Origin: Aegilops tauschii subsp. strangulata
Taxonomy: Eukaryota > Streptophyta > Magnoliopsida > Poales > Poaceae
Reading direction: 5' to 3'
NCBI RefSeq assembly: GCF_002575655.3
Contig: NC_053039.3
Coordinates: 244,258,622 to 244,322,621, forward strand
DNA length: 64,000 bases
Of this stretch, positions 22,230-33,800 are shown one piece after another; position 1 is the first letter of the stretch, and each line of letters starts with the position of its first letter. The notes under the pieces are model-generated. The model saw nothing but the letters and a program-made list of their open reading frames with translations. It made no database searches and was not told where the DNA came from. Made by a program: the position numbers and the translations under genes.

Positions 22230-23124
22230 GACACCACTAAGGGAATCTCAACATACATACTATCAAAATATCGAACACATATCAAGTTCACATGATTACT
22301 TGCAACATGATTTCTCCCATGACCTCAAGAACAAAAGTAACTACTCACAAACAATGAACATGCTCATGATCAGAGGGGTATTAATATGCATAATGGATCT
22401 GAACATATAATCTTCCACCAAATAAACCATATAGTAATAATTACAAGATGTAATCAACACTACTAGTCACTCCCTAGCAACAATCTATAGTTCCGGTAAC
22501 AAGATTGAATACAAGAGATGAACTAGGGTTTGAGATGAGATGGTGCCAGTGAAGATGTTGATGAGATTGCCCTCCCCAAGATGGGAGAGTCGTTGGTGAT
22601 GATGATGACGATGATTTCCCCCTCCGGGAGGGTAGTTCCCCCGGCAGAATCGCTCCGCCGGAGGGCAATAGTGTTCCTGCCCAAGTTCCGCCTCGAGACG
22701 GCAGCGCTTCATCCCGAAAGCCTTCCCCTATTTTTTTCTAGGTCAAAATGACTTATATACCAAAAGATGGGCACCGGAGGTGGGCCGAGGAGGCCACAAC
22801 CCACCAGGATGCTCCAGGGGGTCCTGGCGCGCCCAGGTGGGTTGTGCCCACCTGGTGGCCCCCTCTGGTGTTTATTGGCTCCAATATTCCTCAAATAATT
22901 CATAAAAATTCTCCGTGAAGTTTCAGCTCATTTGGAGTTGTGCATAATAGGTGGCCTGACGTAGCTTTTCCAGGTCCAGATTTCCAGCTGCCGGAATTCT
23001 CCCTCTTGGTGTGTTCCTTGCAGATTGTGACAAAAAAGGTATTAGAATTACTCCAAAAAGCATTATTATGGATAAAAACATTATAAATAACAGTAAGAAA
23101 ACATGATGCAAAATGGACGTATCA
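22230..23124 (-). repeat. gypsy 5' LTR, 5' portion (895 bp)
   Basis: It starts TGATACGTCC at 23124 on the minus strand and matches 2460-3354. Sequence right of 23124 belongs to an older LINE ORF1-like pseudogene, so 23124|23125 is the outer boundary of the gypsy locus. Confidence 0.85.
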
Positions 23125-24319
23125 ATCACCCGTAATGCAAACCCTCCGTTTATTTAATAAGTGGAGGTATTTTCAAAATAGATGTCAAATTGTCTCTGAT
23201 GGGCTTGGGATGAGTTTTGTGGTCTCAATATAGTCTAGCGAGGCTACACTTAAAATCTGCAAGCTCATGATCTCTAGCTTCTCTTTTGCTCAATCCTCTA
23301 AATTAATTTCTCAAGATTCTCTTATTGAGTACTGGCAATTAGTTCCGGCTTTCCTTATCAGTCTCCTGCTCAATCATTTCTTTCTTCAAGAACTCTTAAA
23401 GCAGATTGCCTAGCTTTATCTTCTTCCATCTGTTGTATCTTGGTCATGACCATCTCTTCAATCTTCTTTCTATAAACCAGGCCAATGATCTGTTTGCTCT
23501 GTTTGAGTGGGCACTCCTTAGTTTTCCTATTCAACTCAAATTGAGCTAAATTAAGGCTTTCCAAAGAAATAACATGCATGTCAGATTCATTGTCAATGTT
23601 TCTCTTGAGCTTTTTCCTCATGTCACCATCATCAGGGGCATCTCCCTGACCAGCAACCTCCATAGACTGTCTCTTAAAATCATCACATCAGCCCTGTTCA
23701 ACCACTAAATCTAGTTTAGTGGTGACCCTATAAATCATCAGATCTTTTGCAGTAACCTCAATGTATGGAGGAATCTTGTCAATGTCTCTAACTCCCAACT
23801 TAGCTCTAATCTGCCCCAAGTTGATAGTATCCATATCAATGTCCAAAAGAGGACCCAGAGAAGTTGTAGTTTAACACATTCCAAAGAAGTATTTGAAGTA
23901 TTCATGAACTTTGCCAAACTTTACCCACACAATATGTAATTTTTGCAATAGCCTGACTGTCAAAAGACCAGCTCTTAACATTCATAACAACATGAGTCCC
24001 TGGCAAGTTGAAATCCTCAAATGTAGATAGCTCCACTAATTTAGATTTATTGGGGACTCTCAGAAGATAGGCATTCTTCCCATGGGTCTTGCATCTCAAC
24101 TTCCCGTCTCAGCTAAACATGTTGTTAAATCCTTTTAAACTGAGTTTCACTCACTTTCCCAGACTTGATCCAAATAATGGCCATTGGATTGGCATATTCC
24201 GCAACAAGAACATCTTCAGAGCTTTGGACAAGCAAAACACCAAGCCCTCTTGCAACATATCTCACATACTTGGGGACATGCTTCATCTGCTTGAGCCAAG
24301 TACACTCATACTCATGTGG
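23125..24319 (-). pseudogene. LINE ORF1-like protein, C-terminal piece (DUF4283-like), degenerate
   Basis: The minus strand encodes VPNKSKLVELSTFEDFNLPG followed by THVVMNVKSWSFDSQAIAKI (23902-24099), a DUF4283-type RNA-binding region found in plant LINE ORF1 proteins. Further on, 23370-23663 gives a charged C-terminal region with MRKKLKRNIDNESD. Other stretches have stops and frame changes, so it is a pseudogene. It is cut by the LTR element at 24325 (upstream pieces at 29147-30324 and about 35603-36660) and by the gypsy LTR at 23124. It could equally be a host gene captured by repeats, but LINE ORF1 is the simplest reading. Confidence 0.55.
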
Positions 24320-24324
24320 GAGTC

Positions 24325-25117
24325 TGTCGGGGGAATTACCCGTGGTTAAACCCGTCTCATGACATTAAGTCATCTCTGGACTTAAGCAGCCCTGTTAAGT
24401 CATCTCTGGACTTAACCCGGCAGACAGTTTCTAACCCGACAGACAGTTGTAAGCCGACAGATAGTTTCTAACCCGACAGACAGTTGTGAGCCGGTAGACG
24501 TTTTCTAACCTGACAGACAGTTGTAAGCCGATAGAAAGTTTCTAACCCGGCAGATAGTTATAACCCGACAGAGAGATTGTGACCCGGCAGACAGATTGTG
24601 ACACGGCAAATGCATGGAGTCACGAAGATGTGTCTCAGATATGAGTCGCCTGGAGTTAAGAAGCCCAAGGCATTAAGAGGCCCACGAAGAGAAGCCCAAG
24701 GCGTTAAGAAGCCCACAGTGAGAAGTTAGAATAGGTTATGTCTTAATTCGACTTGGACTCTACATGTAACTCGCCCCTTCAACTTATATAAGGAGGGGCA
24801 GGGCACCCCAAGAGGGTCAAGTTTCTAGAGGGGACAATAGAAAATATTTAGGGCTTAGACAAACAAGTCTTAGTCAAGATCAAAGTAGATGCTCTCGAGA
24901 TAGAGGTAGCGAAACACCACCCTTGTAACTGAGGTCATAATCATCATCAATATCAATCAAGCAGGATGTAGGCTTTTACCTCCATCGTGAGGGGCCGAAC
25001 CTGGGTAAAATCTCGCGTCTCTCGTCCCGCTCAACCCCGTTCAAGATACCACTTGGATGCGTTGGCCTCACAACTAAGTCCTCACACTGGGACATCTGTC
25101 GTGACAAAACCATGACA
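24325..25117 (+). repeat. 5' LTR of the antisense-ORF element (793 bp)
   Basis: It starts TGTCGGGGGAATTACCC and ends AACCATGACA. A TATATAA box lies at about 24784-24790. It contains an array of imperfect units (about 24415-24605) that the 3' LTR lacks. The last 150 bp match the 3' LTR around TTTTACCTCCATCGTGAGGG. Confidence 0.75.
24415..24605 (+). repeat. imperfect tandem units of about 22-25 bp in the LTR
   Basis: Units of the type AACCCGACAGACAGTTTCT / AAGCCGACAGATAGTTTCT alternate about eight times with point changes. They are absent from the partner LTR at 28590-29141. Confidence 0.8.
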
Positions 25118-25119
25118 GT

Positions 25120-25137
25120 TGGCGCCCATCGTGGGGC
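25120..25137 (+). other. primer-binding site of the antisense-ORF element
   Basis: TGGCGCCCATCGTGGGGC lies two bases after the 5' LTR. A near-identical motif is common in Tat-type grass gypsy elements. It fixes the element's orientation as plus. Confidence 0.7.
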
Positions 25138-25402
25138 TATCGCTCGGTGGTGTTGAGTTCTTGGAGGGAGCTCTCCCAGGGATCGAGGGACACACGATCG
25201 GTCGCATGACCAAGAGGGATACGCGATCGGTCGCATGAGTATGTATATATGCTAAGGCGGAAATGCATTAAATACATATCTCATATTTATGTTTCATCAA
25301 ATTCACTAAGCCGGCCTCCATGTCACGGCTTGTATGGAGGCAGCTTAAATAGCCTGCGTGGAGCTCACTTGCACTGAAAGAGAATAGTTTTCGAAATCCA
25401 AT

Positions 25403-27430
25403 TTAGCCTTTCTCCAATGAAGGTGTTTCTTCCTTAGCTGAGTGCTTGGCTAGTACTCTGGAATCTTCGGGCGCCTTAAAAGCTGACCCGATAACAGCAA
25501 CCTCATCAACATTGTCGTCAGCCAGGCTCTTATCAGTTGATTTGGCAGGAGAGGTAGGCTTAGGACTTGGTGGGTCATGACTGGTTGCAGGGTTAACATC
25601 AGTGTTCATAGGCTCAAAAGCTGCAGCGTTAGTCTATGGAGCCGGGTTATCTTGTTGGTTGATAGGATCTTCGGGGTTACGGATTGGGACCTCAGGGGTC
25701 TCCAGCACCTGCTTCTCCAGCTCAGAAGCCTTGGGGGACTTGGAGGAACTGCCCACCTTTTGCTTTTTGCCTGTTTTTCTTTGCCCATGTGACAAGAATA
25801 CAAAATTTTATGAGTATATGACAACAAAGTTTATTATCAACAGATGAAGGCACTTACCCCTGGGCAACAATGAAGACAGGAAGCTGTGTTCCAGTTGAGT
25901 CGCCATATGACGGAGGTGTTCCCTGATAGTGTGAGTCAGAAGGAGTAAGAGCTTGACGCATGAGACCGGCCTTTGGAAGGGATAGAGCCGGGCTATGAGG
26001 CACCTCATTACGATGTTTCCGAGGAGCCGGTGTGTTGGATAAGCCGGCCACAAGGTCTTCAGTGCCGCCACACCGGGTCTGACGCCTTGACTTGTGCTGC
26101 TATTTCTTCAAAGGAAAGTCGGGGTCCAAATGAGCAAGAGGGTGAGAAAATATTACTTTCCGGATGACCCGTCATGTTTTCTTTCTTGGCAAAGGTTCTG
26201 AGTCAGAGGAGACAGGAATTACCTCTGCTGCATTAGTGTGGCTCGTCTCCACTCCGTCCTGAGAGGAATCATCATCAATAAGTTGCATAAAGAAAAGACC
26301 AAGGGAGTCAAGTTCTACCTCTGACTCATCTAGCTCGAGAAGTTCTTCTACCGTCTGTTTCTTACGGCGCCTCGTGCCACGAGACTTCCCTGCTTTAGTC
26401 TTCTTAGTGGGCGGGCGGCTGTTAGTTTCTTCTTCCAAAAGGAAGAGTCGGCCTGTTTACACATATATGTTAGCAGCAATTTAAAGAGGATATGAAGTAC
26501 AAGGGATTGATAAACAAGATGAAGAGTCAATCGAAATACTTACAACAGGAGCCGGGTTAAGAGTGCAGAAAGGGTTCAGTCCCGCTTTACTGCAGTTTTC
26601 TAGAGACTCTCCAAGCAGCGTCTTAACTGTGTCATTGATCTCTTTATCAGTCAGACGTGTTTGGTTATAACGTTGCGAATCCTTTGTATCACTAGTATAT
26701 TGGCACATTAAGCCATCGCGCCAGCTCAGCGGTAAAATCCTCCATGCGACCCAGCAGTGGACCAGATCAACTCCAGTTAAGCCGTTGGCTATTAAAGCCC
26801 TTATATTTGAAAAAGTGAGGGCATACCGGACGCGCTCTGCGGCAGTCAATCGACCCGGAAGCTCGCTGCTGGTGCTGAGTCAGTAGGGGCGATAACCCGA
26901 CAAGGGATTTTCTCCAGCTGGGGTGGTGTCCTTGCAGTAGAACCAGGTATAATTCCAGTCCTTAGGATGGCTGGGCAGTGCGGCTGAGGGAAACGTTACG
27001 TCTCTCCGCCTTTGGATGGAAACACCTCCAAGCTCAAGACTGAGTCCGTCTGACATCTTAGTCTAGCGGTTGATATAAAAGAAATCTCTGAATAAATCAA
27101 CAGTGGGCTCTTCTTGAAGGTACACTTTGCAGAATACTTGAAAGTGGCATAGGTTGGAGACGGAGTTAGGACCGATGTCTTGGGGTGAAGGTTGTAAAAA
27201 TGTAGAGCATCTCGAAAGAATTTTGACCAGGGCGGTGAAAAGCCACGGAGGAGGTGATCCGAAAAAATGACAATTTCACCCTCTTCGGGTTAAGGAGTAG
27301 TTTCAGGACCGGGAACCCGCCAGTGGATAACCTCTTTAGCCGGCAATACCCCCATGTCCACATACTCATTTAGCGAGAGCTCGGAGACTCTGGAAGCAAC
27401 CCAGTCGCAAGAAGTGGGAGTCTTTGTCAT
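25403..27430 (-). pseudogene. spliced antisense ORF (gypsy-type transposase-like, PF04195-like), decayed
   Basis: On the strand opposite to the element, an ATG at 27430 starts MTKTPTSCDWVASRVSELSL. The frame continues with EGEIVIFSDHLLRGFSPPW and SKFFRDALHFYNLHP, DWNYTWFYCKDTTPAGENP, then AERVRYALTFSNIRALIANG and LVHCWVAWRILPLSWR. This pattern is typical of the antisense ORF of Tat/Grande elements. After LNPAPV there is a donor GTAAGTATT and, 91 bp on, an acceptor TGTAAACAG (intron 26453-26543), followed by a lysine-rich and acidic exon (about 26172-26452) and further serine/proline-rich coding to about 25403. Breaks: a TAA near 27293, a one-base loss near 27185, a TGA near 26885. Function unknown. 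Confidence 0.65.
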
Positions 27431-28300
27431 GGTTGGCCGGGTTAAAAAGCTGCGGCCAAGAAATAAAGGTATGGTAGGTTAAAATTTTAATGGTAAGCCG
27501 CCCAAGTGATTATATGATATTTCAGCAATACTGAGCTAGCTGTGGTTAAAAGACTACATATTACAATGAACCATTAAGGAATTATGTGCCGCCCTAGCCA
27601 TGGAGTGGAATAATTATCAGGCTATGAGAATCTGGTGGGTTAAGTTATGAAAGTATGAGCCGACAACATATTGGTGGGTTAATTGAAAGAAGCAGTTTTG
27701 GAATTCTTGGCGTGTTACAAATTCATTATTAAGCCACCCGAAAAGTGAAGGGTGGGTCAATTATCTATGGATCCAAGATTGTTGAAATTTTGCTAAGTAT
27801 GGGGCAAACAAGTTTCGCAGGTTGCGGCTATATTCACGGATCTACAACAGTTCAGAAAAGGTGAATAATTGCTAAACCTAGAGCACAGCGGTGGAAGAAC
27901 TAGCAAGCTGTGTATTGATTCTGAAAAAGAAGGGATCTATTCTAGATACAAGATGAAAGCCAAACCACTACCGCGTTACTCTCATAGCATATTTGGATTG
28001 AAATATGGATTCTATACACAAGCTGGATGAACTCAGGTAAACGACCGATGAAATCTATGTACTTGGGTGACCTAATGCAGATCTGAGGAAAGAAAGGAAT
28101 AATACCCGGTGGTGCTGGGAGAGAGTAGATGTGCGCCGCTGAGTTCTGGTCACGACAGGTTGATGCAGCGGCCTTGACGGAGTTGCGGGTGAAGTTCGGC
28201 TGGGGCGGCGGAGCTCCAGTTGCGGCGGACGACGCGAGGAAGAAGAAGAAGAAGAAGTGGAGGAGACGGGGGTAAAAGTGAAAGGGGCAGCCCCCCATGC

Positions 28301-28308
28301 CTATTTAT
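28301..28308 (-). promoter_or_regulatory. TATA-like box driving the antisense ORF
   Basis: The minus strand reads TATAAATA, about 870 bp upstream of the antisense ATG at 27430 and just upstream of a leader with a TTC microsatellite (about 28236-28257). The placement suits an internal promoter pointing against the LTR promoter. This is inferred from position only. Confidence 0.4.
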
Positions 28309-28589
28309 AAGGGAAAGATGGAACAGTGAAATGGCATGCGCGAAGATCGAGGAGGCATAATAACTACTATAGCAAAAGGGGTGCCTCGATTTTCAGAATA
28401 GCTGATTAATGCAAAGATCCGTTGTGGCGTCATGAGGTTTTTTCTGAATTTAATAACATGACGTCATCTTTTCTTATGGTGGGTTATGAAGATCTTTTCC
28501 GGATCAAGCTTTAGAAGAATCAGAGAAGACTCGCCAACCAGAGACAATGAAGATCGACATGAACAAGTTCAAATCAATCTGGAGCCTAA

Positions 28590-29141
28590 TGTTGGGGATA
28601 TAACCCCATGGTGTAACCCGCCCAGGAGGGGCCAGGTTACGCTGTTGACGACTAAGTGATGAAGCCTAGACAGGCCCAGGAAGCCAAGATATGAAAGCCT
28701 GGAGGCGGCTTACGAAGTGGGCCGACCGAAGGCCCAAGACCCGGAGACGGCGTGTGACCCAGAGATGTAAGCCACCCGACGGCGACTTGCTTAGCAAGGC
28801 AAGACGACTTAGAACCAGGGTCGGTCACGGAGTATGACCCGACCCGGACTCTTGTAACCCTGGGGCCTCGACCTGTGTATATAAAGGCGAGTCCCTGCGG
28901 TGGGTTAAAGTAAAGTTACAATCAATCGATAGCTAGGTCAAGCAAAACTCGCTCCCTTGTAATCGATACTCAAGCAATCATCAACGAGAGCAGGAGCAGG
29001 CTTTTACCTCCACCGTGAGGGGCCGAACCTGGGTAAACCTGTGTCCTTCGTCCTGCTCAACCCCTTCGAGCTAATCATCGTAGTGATGGCTCCACACCTA
29101 AGTCCTTTCACTAGGGCATCTGCCATGTTAAACCCACGACA
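28590..29141 (+). repeat. 3' LTR of the antisense-ORF element (552 bp)
   Basis: It starts TGTTGGGGATATAACCCC and ends AACCCACGACA. A TATATAAA box is near 28876. It shares with the 5' LTR the start pattern, the GTGAGGGGCCGAACCTGGGT segment and the end, but differs strongly elsewhere. No clear polypurine tract precedes it. Confidence 0.7.
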
Positions 29142-29146
29142 GAGTC

Positions 29147-30324
29147 CTTTCCACAGATCACACAATGTCCAAGTCTACATTCTTTAGTAGTATGTCCGGT
29201 GTCTTTTCATTTTTACATTCCTGTCTACTGAAGTTTCAAATTCTCCCATCCTGTCTAGCTCTCATTCCAAACCTCCCAACATTTGAACCAGCATTATGAC
29301 AATAATGTCTACCACTAGCATTTACACCAAAATTAAAATAATTCCTAGATCTTCCCCCAGAGAAAACATTTCCTATAGATTTTTCTTTGTCATCGCCACC
29401 ACTTCAATATCCTTTGAGCCCTAGAACTAGAAGATCTAGGAAGCAATGAGGGAGCAACTTGCTGGCTGCTTTGAGCAAGTTGGGCCAACAACGCTCCAAA
29501 CCACTATTGCCACTAAATTAGATCAGATGCACCCAGATTACACTTAGACTCAAAATCACGCGGAGTCATTTTGTTAGAGTTACCTGTATCAACTACACCC
29601 ATATGCTCTTGGAAGTCTTGATTCCCTTCGTGTATACCTCCTTGAATTAGCACTGCTCCTCTATGTTCCTAGAGTCATTGGTTCCGGTCTGCTCACCCTC
29701 TCTACCGCTGTGATCTAACCCTCCATCCCTGTAATTAGGTTTCCTAGATCTGCCATCATCAAACTCTCTTCTCTTGTAATGATAACTCTCTCTTCCCCTT
29801 TATTAAAACGACCATCACCACGAGACCCACCAGAATTCCTAGCCATGTTATCTCCCTAAGTAAGGCAACACCCTAGAAAATCGTACTTCTAACTCTACCA
29901 AGTTGAGATTCATACCTCTTAGAGCAGGGGAAGAGTATTTATATGACAAAATAAACCCAAAACGCGCATTCCTATTGTGCGTTTCTTTCACATCCACATC
30001 TAGCCCACTAGGGTTCCAAAAGGGCCATATCTCTGGGCCAATGACCACAAGAGACTTTTCGGGCCCTACCTGTCCTGGCTGAGAAAGAAGATTTTGGTCC
30101 CGCCTAGCAGAAATCTTCCCAATCTTACAATTAGATAACACAAAATCTCCCAAATCAAGCAAATTCTCTGACCAAAAAATCAGGAATAGGAGGGATTTTC
30201 CTACTAGCAAAATGACCTCTAACTTTAATCCATCATTAATAGCGTTTTGCTACTATTATTAGCAATCTCTGCATCTCTATAATCAAATTTCAAAATAGAT
30301 ACGAAAGCTAAGGATTCATCCTCT
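29147..30324 (-). pseudogene. LINE ORF1-like protein, middle piece with zinc-knuckle remnant
   Basis: On the minus strand near 29150-29240 the sequence reads GHTTKECRLGHCVICGKDS, a CCHC-type double knuckle, after a damaged first half. Upstream, 29848-30210 gives 120 codons (LLDLGDFVLSNCKIGKISAR, ...EKSLVVIGPEIWPFWNPSG), and basic/glycine-rich remnants (MARNSGGSRGDGRFNKGE) lie at about 29760-29850. The pieces lie in different frames. The segment joins 23125-24319 once the LTR element and one GAGTC are removed. Confidence 0.5.
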
Positions 30325-30329
30325 CCCGA

Positions 30330-30827
30330 TGTCGGTGTCAAAACTGGCAGATCTCGGGTAGGGGGTCCCAAGTTGTGTATCATGGATCGATGGGTAATAG
30401 AAGACAGGGGACACGATGTTTACCCAGGTTCGGGCCCTCTTAATGGAGGTAATACCCTACTTCCTGCTTGATTGATCTTGATGAATATAGAGATTACAAG
30501 AGTTGATCTACCTCGAGATCATATGTGGTGGTCTAAAGCCTAAGGGTATGATAAATAATGTCATCATGATCTATCCTCTACCTCGAGATCATATGTGGTG
30601 GCCTCGGCTTATATAATGTACCAGAGGCCTAGGATAACAAGAGTCCTAGTCGAATACGTTGGTGGAGAGGAGTCCTTGTCTTGATCATCAAGTCTTGTGG
30701 AATACTCCTTGTATGCGGCATGGGCTGCCCGAAGTGGCCCATGAGTAAACTGCCATGGGGGTCCTCGGCCCGATCCACCTGATCGGGAGACGACGTGGTG
30801 AGTACCTCCTAGTCCAGGACACCGTCA
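30330..30827 (-). repeat. 3' LTR of the LARD-like element (498 bp)
   Basis: It is nearly identical to 35104-35597. At about 30578-30600 it carries a second copy of ACCTCGAGATCATATGTGG, where the other LTR reads CCCCCTCTCGACTAGCCC. Confidence 0.85.
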
Positions 30828-33800
30828 GTAGCCCCCCGAACCGGTCTTCAAGTTGGGGACGCTCCTCGATTCTTCTGAACTATTCTTCATGTTCGGTCGT
30901 CGGTCTTGAAAACTGGTTCAACAAATCTTCTTATCTTCAATCTTGAGGATCGCCGAAGTAAATCCGAAGAGTTTACCTGTCGGTTATCCGAGGAGCCCCT
31001 TTAAGTTATCGGCTTTTATCAATGCCTTGTTATTTTTACGCCCGCCTCGGGTTTGAAGTTGTTCCCGGGCGGCGGTGTCCTCTTGCATCTGAGCTCCAAC
31101 GTCAGACTGCATTCGAGGTATCTTTTGTAGCTGAGCACCAACGCCAGACTGTATCCGAGCTCCAACATCGGACTGTATCCGAGGTGTCATAGATCACCTT
31201 GGCTTGAAGAAGTTTAAAGGATGTTAGCCGAGCTTAATGCCGGAAATGCCCTCTATAGAGCCAGCCACTTGCATCCGAGCTTTATGCCGGACTGCTTCCG
31301 AGGTGATGCACCACCTCGGGCTTGGGCTAATTGTTTATGAATATTATTTCCGATGCGTGTAAATTTATTTGTTGTCAATATGTATAACTAGTAGCCCTCA
31401 AGGTGTGTGTCTGTCTAAAACCGAGATGCACCTGAAGGAAAATATGAAACCGCTGATCCTAGTAGCCCCTGAGACTCAGGTCGTTGCGCGAAATCGGCCT
31501 GAGGATCAACTCCTAGCTCGGTAGCATACGCAGGAATAGAAACGCAGTGTAATATATTAGAGGTAATAGTGATCGGCGAACGGGCCCTTGAGAGAGGGTC
31601 TTGAGAAGTTGTCGTAATATATTAGCTTGGTGCCAGATAGGTCCAGATGGTACCTGTTGTTGTCCGAAGACGCGTTTGCCTATAGTCCGATCAAGACAAA
31701 CACTAAGCACTTTGAATTTTCTGCATTGAACATGCAATGCAGTAGCCCCCGAGACACTGGTTAGGTGGCAACACCAGATCAGGGGATCGATGTGCCCCTT
31801 TAATATTTGTAAATAATAATCCTGAAGCCCAGTAGCCCCCGAGCCTTAATGCGGGCACGGGTGGCCGAATTAAGGATCGATATCCATACTAAAATCATGA
31901 ATTATGTGTAATGACTCTATGTATCCAAGTACTTTACATCATTAATGCTCGGATCCGCATTGTACAAAACTTTGTTGACCGACCATCGGCTTCAACCTCT
32001 TCAGCCAGTAGCCGAGGAGTGTTTTCCTACTTTATAAAGCCGTTATAAGGGCAAAGATTTATGGAAAACAAGGCAATCCTGCCATACGGTTTTATAAACA
32101 AAGCTACACGGAGAGATATATTATATTACGTTTTAATGTAAGAAACATCTTCCAAAGAAAATAGTCCCGCTATCGGTTCCTTTCTTTGGGTCGTCACGCT
32201 TATCATGATCATGAAACCTCACCTCCGATCAATGTGGGAGGAAAATATTGAGGATTTATTTCGGGGAAAGTTCCCAAAAATACAAACGCCAGGCAACCCA
32301 ACCCAGCTTGGCCAAAATCTCATGTTAAATTGATGCATATTTATGGCTTTATAAAGATGATTGCGGAAGGAGGCCCTCGTATATTAAATACAAACGCCAA
32401 TGGTATGTTTATTTTGACTCTGTTGCGACCGTTTATCATTTGAAAGTGGCCCATCGTTGGCTTCCACCCCCTTGTAGATGCTACGCAGGGTGTTTTCGCA
32501 ATAACAAAACAACCATTAGCCGGCGTCTTGGTGCCCGAAGGCGGTTGTGTTAGCGGAAATGAGGCAATCAGATATGCGGGCTTTATAACTTTCATTTAGT
32601 CATAGGAGCTTAAAGTTGGGAGGCCAGTTACTAGCCCCCAGTTAGTGTTCGGCGACAGTCGAGGTCAAGCCGTAAATACTTCGGCCAATGTTATGAACGG
32701 ACCGTCATTTAACATGGGGTGACCTCTATTGATATTATAATTTAACACAGTCATCGAATCGCTGACCAGTTTACACTTATTGTGATAGTCAGTTTTCATC
32801 TTTCTCCACTTAGGCGCTTAACCATGCTAGCTGGAAGCACAATCGCAGTGGTTCTCCCTTTGCACACCTAGCCGAACAAAGCGGAACGTAGGAGGCAAGC
32901 ACAGGAGCCGGGCAACCCAACTATTGACCAAAGACACAATTCGAAACCGATGCCTATAAAGCAATACCCGAGAATGTTTTGCCGAATCTCTAAAGGTGTC
33001 CGGCGTTGCACTGCGAGACTTATGCTAGAAACACACAAATAGTTTAAAAGTTCCATGGGCTTAAAAACCAAAAGACTTATGCGGAAACTCCACGTCCGAA
33101 CTAAATCAAGTCAATTGGTGCCAATCCGAAAATTGGTCTAAAAAATTTGTGCTTTTGTCGTGCTTTAACATGACACATCCGATCTCAAGACTGCAAGTGG
33201 GTCAAGATCGGACCCAGGCTATCCGGCTATTGACCACACACTCAAGTCGAGGAAGGAGTGATAGAAAAAGACTTTGCAACGAACAAGAAGAAAACACACT
33301 TATTATAAAACGGCTCATGTAAATTTAAGAGCCCCCAGCTAACATGGGTAAAGGGAGTTTCTTTTAACGAACAACTCACGTGAGCACGGTCGAACCGAAC
33401 ACAAATTAAAAATTTAAAACTTTGAGCATGAAAGCGACTTAGCTGGTTAATGTGCTCGGCATCAATGACGCGGCCCGAGTTTATGGCGGGGCGAGGTCCC
33501 AGCCCCTAAGCCGGTCCCGAGATGGAGGAGCGAAGAGCTCGGCACTCGAAGTGGCGACACAGCACGGCCAATGTGGCAAGGTGGAACCCCCCGTCCGTCC
33601 GAGGCGACGGAGCAGGCCGACAGTTTGACGCCGAAGTTCCCGGCGTGGGTTAATGAAGCTAACGGCGTGGGTTGCCAACACAGGGCAACATGCCAAGGAG
33701 ACGACACAACTGTGTCGACGGAGTTGGGACGACGAAGTCGGCACGCCGAGGTGACAGCGCGGCCCGGTCTGAACCAATCGCCTGCACACATAAAATAGTG

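Larger units (their letters stand above)
1..23124 (-). mobile_element. Athila-lineage Ty3/gypsy locus in tandem LTR-internal-LTR-internal form
   Basis: On the minus strand the order is LTR (23124 to 10202, split by a copia insertion), primer-binding site, gag, protease, RT, RNase H, integrase, polypurine tract, LTR (3354-1838), then a second primer-binding site, gag and protease running off the window at position 1. Position 1 aligns with position 8368, and 1-3354 repeats 8368-10823 plus 22230-23124. Both LTRs start TGATACGTCC and end GGGTCATCA. Domain order and motifs are those of Athila-type gypsy elements; grass relatives include the Sabrina/WHAM group, but I do not commit to a family name. 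One middle LTR serves two internal regions, which points to unequal recombination or tandem duplication. The left end of the array lies outside the window, so its target-site duplication cannot be tested. Confidence 0.85.
24325..29141 (+). mobile_element. non-autonomous LTR retrotransposon with an antisense ORF
   Basis: The ends are TGTCGGGGG...CACGACA with target-site duplication GAGTC at 24320-24324 and 29142-29146. The 5' LTR is followed by a primer-binding site (25120-25137). There is no gag, protease, RT or integrase in either strand. The inner part carries a spliced protein-coding region on the opposite strand. This layout is known from Tat/Grande-type grass gypsy elements, whose antisense ORF is annotated as a putative gypsy-type transposase-like domain. 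The two LTRs are very unequal (793 and 552 bp). Confidence 0.82.

Noticed and set aside
24415..24605. CRISPR-like array
   Set aside because: Units vary in length and sequence, have no unique spacers, and lie in a plant LTR.
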